Origin: Rheinheimera faecalis
GTDB taxonomy: Bacteria > Pseudomonadota > Gammaproteobacteria > Enterobacterales > Alteromonadaceae
Reading direction: 5' to 3'
Length of the DNA stretch: 64,000 nt
Assembly (NCBI RefSeq): GCF_021290965.1
Contig: NZ_JAJOYT010000002.1
Location: 496,001-560,000, forward strand
In this document: piece after piece, positions 17,848 to 25,435 of the stretch
How the letters are laid out: each line of letters begins with the position of its first letter
Numbering within the stretch: the first letter of the stretch is position 1
The notes under the pieces: model-generated
The model's database searches: none
The model's input: only the letters and a program-made list of their open reading frames with translations
Told to the model about the DNA's origin: nothing
Translations under genes and position numbers: made by a program

Positions 17848-18726
17848 CTATAACTGATAACAATGGCAAATCGCTTGCCAGGCTTGTTCCGGTGTATCGA
17901 CAAACTGGATCAGCTGCATATCTTCCGCTCTAATCAATCCTTCCTCGACCAGCAGGTCAAAGTTAATCAAACGGGTCCAAAAGTTTTTGTCATACAGGAT
18001 CACTGGCACTGTATTGGCTTTGCCGGTTTGCAATAAAGTCAGGGTTTCAAACAGCTCATCCAAAGTACCAAAACCACCAGGGAAGGCGACTAAAGCCCGC
18101 GCACGTTGTAAAAAGTGCATTTTGCGAATGGCAAAATAATGGAACCGAAAACAAAATTGCGGCGTGATATAAGGGTTGGGCTTTTGCTCATGCGGCAGCA
18201 CTATATTTAAGCCAATACTTTGCCCACCCGCCTGATAGGCGCCTTTGTTCGCTGCTTCCATCACACCAGGTCCACCACCGCTGATAATCATCAAAGAGGT
18301 ATCTGGGCAGCTTTGACTATGCTCTGTCACAATACGTGAAAACTCCGCCGCCGCCTCATAATAGGCACTGTTTTTCAGCTGACGCTCCGCCACTTTCAGC
18401 TTTTGCTGCAGCTCCAAAGCTTCAGGGTATTGTGTCAATTGAGTCCTGGCTTCGGCCACCATTTGCTCTGCTTGCTGACGCGAAACAAAACGGGCGCTGC
18501 CAAAGACTACCACTGTGGCTTTGATCTGATTTTGCTCGAGGATCAGTTGGGGTTTTAAATACTCCAGTTGTAAACGCACATGCCGTAATTCGTCCTGCAT
18601 TAAAAAGTCATTGTCCGCAAAGGCGAGTCTATAGGACGGATGCTCAAGTAAATCCTGACTTTGCTGTTCTGTCGCTTCTCGGGCAGAACTCAGATGGCGT
18701 TGATACAGGGGGATGTCACCAGACAT
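17848..18726 (-). CDS. LOG-family protein (TIGR00730-like nucleotide 5'-monophosphate nucleosidase fold)
   Basis: 292 residues. The LOG motif pair is visible: SGGGPGVMEAANKGA and PGGFGTLDELFE, which bind phosphate and catalyse cleavage of nucleotide monophosphates in characterised members (cytokinin-activating LOG, E. coli PpnN-type). It has an N-terminal helical extension of about 60 residues. Bacterial members with this extension are usually uncharacterised; nucleotide salvage is likely but not proven. ATG at 18726 with GGAG. Confidence 0.8.
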   Translation of the reverse strand: MSGDIPLYQRHLSSAREATEQQSQDLLEHPSYRLAFADNDFLMQDELRHVRLQLEYLKPQLILEQNQIKATVVVFGSARFVSRQQAEQMVAEARTQLTQYPEALELQQKLKVAERQLKNSAYYEAAAEFSRIVTEHSQSCPDTSLMIISGGGPGVMEAANKGAYQAGGQSIGLNIVLPHEQKPNPYITPQFCFRFHYFAIRKMHFLQRARALVAFPGGFGTLDELFETLTLLQTGKANTVPVILYDKNFWTRLINFDLLVEEGLIRAEDMQLIQFVDTPEQAWQAICHCYQL

Positions 18727-18845
18727 AAAGAGGCTCCATAAAAGGGAAGGCGGAATAAACTAATGCTTTGTTTGATATAGACTAATCTTTTAACACTTCA
18801 GTTCAGTTATAACATGGACTTAGCACCACAACCGGAGTGTACCCA

Positions 18846-20252
18846 ATGCCATTAGATGCCAGTTTAACCTTTTTAGGGGCCGCAGAGCAGGTCACAGGCT
18901 CTTGTTATCTGCTGAAGTTACAAGACAAACAAATTTTGCTCGATTGCGGCATGACGCAGGGTGAAAACCAAATCACCGAATGGAATAAATTCCGTTTTGC
19001 CTTTCGCCCCAAAGATATCGACTACGTGATTTTGTCACACGCTCATATAGACCATAGTGGTTTATTGCCTTTGCTGGTGGCGAAGGGTTTTCAGGGCAAA
19101 ATTTATTGTACTCAGGGCACGGCCTTATTGTTGGGTGTGTTATTAAAAGATTCAGTGCATCTGTATTTAAAAGATCTGGAGTGGCAAAACAAGCAGTTGG
19201 CCCGACAAGGTAAAAAGCTGCTGGACCCCGTGATGGCGGTGCAGGATGTAGAGCTGGTGCTGGATTGCTGTCATCCGGTCGGGTACAAGCAAAAAGTAAC
19301 AGTCTGTGAAGGGTTGGAGCTGGAGTTTCTCGACGCCGGTCATATTCTTGGTTCTGCCATAGTGCAGCTTGCCGTCAAGCAAGGCAAAGCGATGCGGCAG
19401 TTGGTGTTTTCCGGTGATTTGGGCAATCCAGCTACAGTGCTGATGCCAGATCCAAGCCCGGTGAAAACGGCTGATCTGGTGCTGATGGAAAGTACCTATG
19501 GCGATCGCAACCACCAGCCCTTACAAAATACCTTGGAAGAGTTTGCTACTGCGCTGGAAGAAGCGCACAAAGCAGGTGGCAATGTATTTATTCCTGCTTT
19601 TGCTTTAGGTCGTAGTCAGGAAATTTTGTATTACCTTGGGCTTTTGTACCATCAGGGCCGATTGAAACAAAAAATGGTGGTGCTCGACAGCCCAATGGCG
19701 ATAGAGATCACCAAAATCTACAGCGAGCTGATGGCTGAGTTTGATCGCAAAGACACTAAAGTGCTGCAGGGTTATGGTGCCCGTGATTTGCAATCCTTTT
19801 TGCCTGTGTTACGACTGGCGTCCAGCATGGAAGAATCGATGGCGTTAAACCGGGTCAGTGGTGGTGCTATTGTCATTGCAGGTTCCGGCATGTGTAACGG
19901 TGGCCGGATAGTGCATCACTTAAAACACAACTTATGGAAAAGCAGCAATCATCTGATTTTTGTCGGTTTTCAGGCCAAAGGGACTTTAGGTCGCCGCTTG
20001 GTGGACGGCGAAAAACGCGTGAAGTTGTTTGGCCAGAATATAGCAGTCAAAGCCACTGTGCATACCATAGGTGGTTTTTCTGCCCACGCTGGTCAGGATG
20101 AACTACTAGGCTGGGCCAGAATGATTGGCGGTCAACCACGGTTTTATCTGGTGCACGGAGAGCCTAAAGCTCAGCAGGCGCTGCAGAGCCGTATGATGGA
20201 CTACGGTCTGCATTGCCAGATTGCCGAAAAAGGTCAGCAAATTAAACTATAG
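18846..20252 (+). CDS. Metallo-beta-lactamase / beta-CASP RNase-like protein
   Basis: 468 residues. MBL core with zinc motif HAHIDH (65-70), later DAGH and SGDLG, then a beta-CASP insert and a C-terminal RMMBL region with FSAHAGQDELLGWA. This architecture is shared with CPSF-73-like bacterial RNases such as TTHA0252; many proteobacterial members are of unknown target. Cytosolic RNA endo/exonuclease is inferred. The start at ATG 18846 has GGAG eight bases before; a GTG three codons upstream is possible. The last nine codons are duplicated in the intergenic region (see repeat at 20223). Confidence 0.83.
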   Translation: MPLDASLTFLGAAEQVTGSCYLLKLQDKQILLDCGMTQGENQITEWNKFRFAFRPKDIDYVILSHAHIDHSGLLPLLVAKGFQGKIYCTQGTALLLGVLLKDSVHLYLKDLEWQNKQLARQGKKLLDPVMAVQDVELVLDCCHPVGYKQKVTVCEGLELEFLDAGHILGSAIVQLAVKQGKAMRQLVFSGDLGNPATVLMPDPSPVKTADLVLMESTYGDRNHQPLQNTLEEFATALEEAHKAGGNVFIPAFALGRSQEILYYLGLLYHQGRLKQKMVVLDSPMAIEITKIYSELMAEFDRKDTKVLQGYGARDLQSFLPVLRLASSMEESMALNRVSGGAIVIAGSGMCNGGRIVHHLKHNLWKSSNHLIFVGFQAKGTLGRRLVDGEKRVKLFGQNIAVKATVHTIGGFSAHAGQDELLGWARMIGGQPRFYLVHGEPKAQQALQSRMMDYGLHCQIAEKGQQIKL

Positions 20253-20303
20253 GGGGGCGTCCACCTCTGTTTTTTGCTGAAAAAGGTCAGCAAATTAAAC
20301 TAT
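20223..20303. repeat. 28-bp direct repeat spanning the ends of two convergent genes
   Basis: GCYGAAAAAGGTCAGCAAAT plus TAAACTAT occurs at 20223-20250 and 20276-20303, offset 53, one mismatch. Copy 1 is the coding end of the beta-CASP gene; copy 2 supplies the TAG stop of pheA on the other strand. Confidence 0.92.
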
Positions 20304-21466
20304 GAAACATCCACACTCACTACAGTTGGGCTGATATCTTCACTTGGATAACAGCCCAAGACTTTAACAAAACGGGTGATGCGGTTCAGTTCATCCAAAG
20401 CGCGGGTCATGGCGTAATCGCCTAAATTGGCAAATACATCCACATAAAACATCTCTTCCCATGGATTGCCAGGAATAGGGCGGGATTCCAGTTTGCCCAT
20501 GCTGATGCCATGTTGTTTCAGCACAGTTAAAGCATCAACCAAAGCGCCAGGCTGCTGGCCTGTGTACATAATAAAAGTGGTTTTGGCTGGTATGGCTTTC
20601 GCCACATTGATCGCTTTACGCGCCACCACAATAAAACGGCTGGCGTTGTCTTTTTGGTTGGCTAAACCGCGGCCTAATACTTCTAAACCATAAAGTTTGC
20701 CGCCTTCTTCACCACCAATAGCCACTACAGATTTGTCCTGAGCTTTGCGCACCCGCTCAAAGGCGTCAGAGGAAGCGTCGCAGTATTCAATTTTAACGTT
20801 GGATAAGCCTTGTAGATAATTACTGCACTGGGCTATGACCTGAGGGTGAGCACAAATCTGCCGGATTTTACTCAGTTCCGTGCCTTCGACACCCAATAAA
20901 CAGTGTTCGATAGGGTGGGTCAATTCACCGACTATCGACAAGCGGGTGTGCTGCAATAAGTCGTAGACTTCGTTGATACTGCCGGATGAGGTGTTTTCAA
21001 TAGGCAGCACTGCATAGTCGGCATGGCCTGTTTCTACTGCCTGCACTATTTCGTTAAAACTGTCACAGCCAATTTCAATCAGCTTTTCAGCGCGGCGCGT
21101 GAAGTACTTTTGGGTGGCCCAGTAGCTGTATGAACCCTGACGACCTAAAAAGGCGACCCGGCAGACAGGACCATTATCACCATTCAGTTGGCCTTGCACT
21201 TTGGCTTGTTGCTGCAGCACTGAGTCTTCAATAATCACATGGTAAATTTTAGTGACGTACTGAGCGTCCAGCCCTAATGTTTTGCCGCGTTCAATCAGTG
21301 ACACCAGTAACTCTTCTTCCCGTTTCTGATCGCGAATCGGTTTGTTTTGTGCCAGTTTGGCGTCGGCTACGCTTAAGGCGAGCTGGCGTCGGTTGGCCAA
21401 CAATTGCAGCAAGTCTTTATCTGTGCTGCTGATCTGCTGGCGAATGTGGTCTAAATCTATGCTCAT
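20300..21466 (-). CDS. pheA: Bifunctional chorismate mutase / prephenate dehydratase
   Basis: Makes phenylpyruvate from chorismate through prephenate. 388 residues: AroQ mutase (1-95; IRDQKREEELL), dehydratase (about 105-285) with NTSSGSINEVYDLL and the catalytic-region NASRFIVV (TRF-like motif), and an ACT regulatory domain with GKLESRPIPGNPWEEMFYVD, the conserved ESRP phenylalanine-binding site. ATG at 21466. Its expression is probably set by the leader peptide and attenuator just upstream. The TAG stop lies in a short duplicated sequence. Confidence 0.97.
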   Translation of the reverse strand: MSIDLDHIRQQISSTDKDLLQLLANRRQLALSVADAKLAQNKPIRDQKREEELLVSLIERGKTLGLDAQYVTKIYHVIIEDSVLQQQAKVQGQLNGDNGPVCRVAFLGRQGSYSYWATQKYFTRRAEKLIEIGCDSFNEIVQAVETGHADYAVLPIENTSSGSINEVYDLLQHTRLSIVGELTHPIEHCLLGVEGTELSKIRQICAHPQVIAQCSNYLQGLSNVKIEYCDASSDAFERVRKAQDKSVVAIGGEEGGKLYGLEVLGRGLANQKDNASRFIVVARKAINVAKAIPAKTTFIMYTGQQPGALVDALTVLKQHGISMGKLESRPIPGNPWEEMFYVDVFANLGDYAMTRALDELNRITRFVKVLGCYPSEDISPTVVSVDVS

Positions 21467-21484
21467 AAAAGCGTCCTTTAAGCT

Positions 21485-21517
21485 AAAAAAAAACCTCCCG
21501 ATGGTGGGAGGTTTTTT
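21485..21517 (-). terminator. Phe attenuator terminator before pheA
   Basis: On the minus strand: AAACCTCCC, six-base loop, GGGAGGTTTTTTTTT. It sits between the leader peptide stop and the pheA start, as in the E. coli pheA attenuator. Confidence 0.88.
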
Positions 21518-21538
21518 GGTTTATCACGCGCGCGCGAC

Positions 21539-21601
21539 TTACCGCCTCCCCGTTGGGGTGGTAAAGAGGCGAAAAAAGCGAGCGATCTGGATTTGTTTCA
21601 T
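21539..21601 (-). CDS. pheL: pheA leader peptide (attenuation control)
   Basis: A 20-codon frame, MKQIQIARFFRLFTTPTGRR, with three Phe codons (TTT TTT ... TTT). A pausing hairpin CGCCTC/GAGGCG lies within its coding region and the terminator follows 22 bases after the stop. Ribosome stalling at Phe codons when Phe-tRNA is short would favour an antiterminator. The sequence TTGACT-18-TATTGT on the minus strand (21609-21638) looks like a promoter but would start transcription almost at the ATG, so the true promoter may be further up, inside the end of the neighbouring gene. Confidence 0.75.
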   Translation of the reverse strand: MKQIQIARFFRLFTTPTGRR

Positions 21602-21634
21602 GGCCACCACAATAGTAAGTCTGGACGTCTAAAG

Positions 21635-23986
21635 TCAAGCTTTAGGTTGCAACTTCATCAAGTATTTTTGCTCACCAGGCAAAAAGCCCAGAGGCTGCTC
21701 CTTTAACCAGAAGTCGTGGTCGGCGTCATAAAAAGGCGATAACGGATGACCAGACTGACCTGCAGGTATGACTAAAATACCTTCGGCTTCTTTGCCTGGA
21801 GACACCACCATACGCTCCGACTGACCATGCACTTTGTTTTGCACTCGTGGCATATGACTGTCGCCATTCATTGGCATCGCAGGCATATTCAACCAGTCGC
21901 CAAAGAAGGGCACTGCAGCAGCCAAAGGGTGAGCAATGGCACTTTGATTGATGTTGCCCCAGCTGGCGCCAGCTAAACTGCCATAATTGGTTTCCAGCTT
22001 TTGTTTGCTTTGCAGCACAGCTTGTTGCAACAAGGTGCGCCAGGAGCTGAAATCAGCAGGCAGAGTATCTGTGCGCTGCTGCTGGATCATTTGCCAGCCT
22101 GCTGTTTCCAGCGAAAACTTTAAATCCCGGCCTGATAACTTGTTTTGCTCCAGCATGGCTGTTAAAGGGGCAAAAATCAGCTCAAGAGTGGTAGTGCGAA
22201 AAGCACGGACCAGTGAATAGCCAACGGAGCCTATACTGGCATGGCTGGCGTCTTTCATCACATAGTCCAGATAAGACTGCAGATTGTGCTCAGCAACAAA
22301 ATCTTTGGTCAGCACAGTATCAAGCAACAGTTGTTGCCAGCGAGCCAGCATCAAGGCGCGATGGTCCAACTGAATGGCATGCAGACTTTGTTCGTTATGT
22401 TGTGTTGTTGCCGTTAAAGCATCCCGAATTTGTTGACCCCGGGCTCCTAAGTCGTAACCGCCATTACCAATCAGCTGCAGATCTTTACCTCCTATCATTC
22501 TGCTGTTCGCTGTCCAGAGCTGACCGGATTGCGGCTGATAAATTTGCGGGTAGGCACTTTGTGCTAAATAGCCGTTCCAGCTATTCTGGCCATTGCTCCA
22601 ATCCTGCGGTGTATCCATTTGCTGCACTTTGCGATCGGGTAAAGCGCCAATTAAAGTCCAGCCAATAGCACCGTCTTTATCTGCGACCAGCAGGTTTTGG
22701 GCTGGAACTCCAGCGCTGGCAGCCAGTTTCAGGGTCTCTTTTACGCCTTTGCTTTTTTCCAGCGTCAGCAAATTAAAATTGGCACCCTGGGTATCATGCG
22801 CTACCCAGCGGTAGGCATAATTTTGAAAGGGAGGTGTTAATACCGGACCCCAGATGGTTTCTTTTTGCAGTACTAATTCATCTGGCTGGCCTTTGACTTT
22901 AATCACCTCATTCTGATAACTGAACTCCTGCCAGCCGTCAGCGGTTTGGTATTTCTCGCCTTTCTCATCCAGTTTTAGCGCTATCACATCAGACCAATCC
23001 GCTGTGCTATTAGTAAAGCCCCAGGCTATATGACCATTACTGCCTGCTACTATGGCTGGTGTGCCTGGTAAGCTGACGCCTGCAACTTCAAAAGCTTCAC
23101 CATTCTCCATCCATTTCAGCTGAGCTTTAAACCAGGTGCCTGGCACACGAATACCCAGATGCATATCGTCCGCCAGAATAGCGCGGCCATCTGCTGTTCT
23201 TTTGCCGGATACCGCAAAGTTATTACTGCCGATGTCTGTGCTGTCATGCAAGCTGCAGTCTGTGCAGGCGGTTTTCTGCCCTGCTAATACGGCTGGGTAG
23301 CTGGATTTAGGCATAGGCGCCAGACTGACTTTGCTGTCATCCATAGCGGCTTGCCATTCCGGGCTGTGCTGAAATAAAAAATCGTACCAGTCTTGGGGTA
23401 ACTTTTGTTGCATCAAGCCCATGGCCAATTCGTCTTTTCCTTCAGAACCCTGCAAGTCCAGATACATGCTGTACAGCACTAAAAAGGAATCTGCTTCCAC
23501 CCATTTGCGGGGTGTTTGAGCTAACAAGCCATATTCAAAAGGGGGCCAGCCCAGTTCAGCTAAACCTGCATTCACTCCTGCGGTATAACGCTGCAACAGT
23601 AACTTTTGCTCCGCAGGTAAAGCGGCAAAACCCCGCTCTGCTTTAGTTCTGAATCTGTGAACTCGACGTTTTTTATCCAACTCCAGCGCCATTTCGCCAA
23701 AAAGTTCGGACAACTCACCAGAGGCATTACGGCGTAGTAAATCCATCTGGAAAAAACGTTCCTGTGCATGCACAAAACCTAAGGCATAAGCCACATCATT
23801 ACGATTTTGCCCTTTGATGCTGGCATAACCCTGAGCATCCCGACTGATCCCGACGCTTTGGCTAACGTCTGAAAGCAATTCACCTTCATAAAGCGGTAAG
23901 CTGCTACGTAGCGAAAAATATAAAAAGCCAGCCACAACCAGTATCAGCACTAGTAAACCAACAGAAATCCGTTTGAACCAAAGCAT
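21635..23986 (-). CDS. Penicillin acylase family protein (Ntn hydrolase)
   Basis: 783 residues, periplasmic side, with an N-terminal hydrophobic anchor/signal (LLVLILVVAGFLYFSL). Ntn-hydrolase precursor layout: alpha part (about 30-250), a short linker containing DCSLHDSTDIG, then the autoprocessing nucleophile Ser254 in GSNNFAVSG, and the beta part. Members cleave amides such as penicillins or acyl-homoserine lactones; PvdQ/QuiP-like quorum-quenching is possible but the substrate cannot be told. ATG at 23986 has GGAAG upstream; TTG ten codons earlier is less likely. Divergent from cytochrome b561. Confidence 0.88.
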   Translation of the reverse strand: MLWFKRISVGLLVLILVVAGFLYFSLRSSLPLYEGELLSDVSQSVGISRDAQGYASIKGQNRNDVAYALGFVHAQERFFQMDLLRRNASGELSELFGEMALELDKKRRVHRFRTKAERGFAALPAEQKLLLQRYTAGVNAGLAELGWPPFEYGLLAQTPRKWVEADSFLVLYSMYLDLQGSEGKDELAMGLMQQKLPQDWYDFLFQHSPEWQAAMDDSKVSLAPMPKSSYPAVLAGQKTACTDCSLHDSTDIGSNNFAVSGKRTADGRAILADDMHLGIRVPGTWFKAQLKWMENGEAFEVAGVSLPGTPAIVAGSNGHIAWGFTNSTADWSDVIALKLDEKGEKYQTADGWQEFSYQNEVIKVKGQPDELVLQKETIWGPVLTPPFQNYAYRWVAHDTQGANFNLLTLEKSKGVKETLKLAASAGVPAQNLLVADKDGAIGWTLIGALPDRKVQQMDTPQDWSNGQNSWNGYLAQSAYPQIYQPQSGQLWTANSRMIGGKDLQLIGNGGYDLGARGQQIRDALTATTQHNEQSLHAIQLDHRALMLARWQQLLLDTVLTKDFVAEHNLQSYLDYVMKDASHASIGSVGYSLVRAFRTTTLELIFAPLTAMLEQNKLSGRDLKFSLETAGWQMIQQQRTDTLPADFSSWRTLLQQAVLQSKQKLETNYGSLAGASWGNINQSAIAHPLAAAVPFFGDWLNMPAMPMNGDSHMPRVQNKVHGQSERMVVSPGKEAEGILVIPAGQSGHPLSPFYDADHDFWLKEQPLGFLPGEQKYLMKLQPKA

Positions 23987-24046
23987 AGGTTTTTGCTTCC
24001 AATGGGGTAAAATCAATAACTTATCATAATAGAGGACGATGAAAAG

Positions 24047-24688
24047 ATGAAAGTGATTCAGTTATGGGATAAAGCCATTCGTATTTACCACTGGAGTCAG
24101 CTGCTGTTACTGGCCGGTTTGTGGTTTACCGCTGAGCAGGGGTATTTGGTTGTACATCAGGTTTTGGCGTATTCGTTAGCTGCACTTTTAATCAGCCGTC
24201 TTGTTTGGGGTTTTGTTGGCAGTGAGACGGCTCGTTTTAGTCATTTTCTGCAAAGTCCGGCTCAACTGGTGAGGATGTGGCATAAAGCCAAACACGGCAT
24301 AGGACACAGGGGCTTATCCGGTTATATGAGCCTGACCTTGATGTTGTTATTAGCCTTGCAGTTTATGTCCGGCTTAATGACAACGGACGATGTGATGACC
24401 GAAGGCCCTTTGTATAATGCGGTATCGTCTGACTGGTCCTCTTTCGCCTCCTGGTTTCATCATAATAATTTTAATCTGCTGCTGGCACTGATTGCAGTTC
24501 ATATAGCGGCTGCGCTTTTTCATGGCGTGAAAAAAGACGGTGTTTTAGGCGCTATGTTGCATGGCAAACTTCAAGTCGAAGCAGATCAACCTGCAGTGAA
24601 ATCAACAATTTGGTATCTACTGCTGGTGCTGGTTTTTACCGGGGGTTTTGCGCTGTGGCAAGGTATGGCTTTGTATCAGCAGTGGTGA
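24047..24688 (+). CDS. Cytochrome b561-type membrane protein
   Basis: 213 residues, about four to five transmembrane segments, di-haem b type of the Ni/Fe-hydrogenase B/cytochrome b561 superfamily. Candidate haem ligands: His in IRIYHWSQ, HQVLAYS, WFHHNN and AVHIAAALFH. Conveys electrons across the inner membrane. It faces a cytochrome c' gene, and such b561-c' pairs are common in proteobacteria, suggesting electron transfer to a periplasmic c' partner. ATG with AGAGGA upstream. Confidence 0.85.
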   Translation: MKVIQLWDKAIRIYHWSQLLLLAGLWFTAEQGYLVVHQVLAYSLAALLISRLVWGFVGSETARFSHFLQSPAQLVRMWHKAKHGIGHRGLSGYMSLTLMLLLALQFMSGLMTTDDVMTEGPLYNAVSSDWSSFASWFHHNNFNLLLALIAVHIAAALFHGVKKDGVLGAMLHGKLQVEADQPAVKSTIWYLLLVLVFTGGFALWQGMALYQQW

Positions 24689-24722
24689 TCATAGGTTGGA
24701 GCGGGGGTTACCTTCGATTCTA

Positions 24723-24873
24723 TACTGTGGCTTCAAATATGAAGGATATATCCAAAGTCATTGCAGTTGCAGCGAGGCGACAAAAAATTGAGACCCCAGG
24801 AACATAGACCTCTATGTGACTGGGGCGAGAGGCCGCAGTCAACAAAGCTGCGGCTTCAAGGACGAAGGATAGA
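24723..24873. mobile_element. MITE-like repeat, copy 3, with an abutting end fragment
   Basis: A full copy runs 24747-24873 (TATATCC start, GAAGGATAGATA end; GAGACCCCAGGAACATAG and GACTGGGGCGAG inside). Just before it, 24723-24753 (TACTGTGGCTTCAAATATG, then AAGGATATA) equals the right end of another copy; the two share the TATA. This is what insertion of one element at the end of another would leave. The right end stops two bases before the cytochrome c' stop codon (24876). Confidence 0.8.
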
Positions 24874-24875
24874 TA

Positions 24876-25328
24876 TCAATCGGCTTTGTATTGGTCATGA
24901 CAAGCCTTGCAATTTTTGGCGAAATTACCAAAAGCAGGCTTGATAGTGGCTTGATCGCCCGATTTTGCTGCTGTTTGCAAAGCTAAAGCATCCGTCTGGA
25001 ATTGCTGAGCTTTTTTCTGAAAATCCTGCAGGTTAGCCCAAATTTCCGCTTTGGCTTCACTTTTTACTTTATCAGCACCTGGTACTTCAAATGCTTCCCA
25101 TGGCAAGGTAGTCAGGGTAGCCAGAGCGTCTGCCCGTTTTTCTGCACGTTTTGCATCAAAAGGCACTTTGCCTCGCATCATGTCACCTAAATCGACGAAA
25201 TTGTGGCGGATTAACTGAAAGCTATGCTGGCGGTAAGTCACAGAGTCTTCGGCGTCGGTAAAGGCGCTGCCTGCCAGAGCTGCGGCAGAAGACAAACCCA
25301 AAGATAGAAAGATAAACAGATTTTTCAT
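24876..25328 (-). CDS. Cytochrome c' (periplasmic, class II c-type)
   Basis: 150 residues with a cleavable signal (MKNLFIFLSLGLSSAAALA) and a C-terminal haem site CKACH (140-144), the layout of cytochrome c'. The four-helix body contains SFQLIRHNFVDLGDMMRGKVPFD. Such proteins bind NO or act as electron carriers. ATG at 25328 is preferred; an ATG five codons upstream is also possible. The last codon nearly touches a MITE-like element, so the 3' end may have been altered by it. Convergent with the b561 gene. Confidence 0.88.
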   Translation of the reverse strand: MKNLFIFLSLGLSSAAALAGSAFTDAEDSVTYRQHSFQLIRHNFVDLGDMMRGKVPFDAKRAEKRADALATLTTLPWEAFEVPGADKVKSEAKAEIWANLQDFQKKAQQFQTDALALQTAAKSGDQATIKPAFGNFAKNCKACHDQYKAD

Positions 25329-25435
25329 TGGCTTAATTCTCATTTGTTTGATTTTGATGCAATAATGGTTTGATGCTTTTGTGTGTCACATTAGCATTAC
25401 AACTGAACCCCGTCGCTGTCAATTCAGGAAATCAT

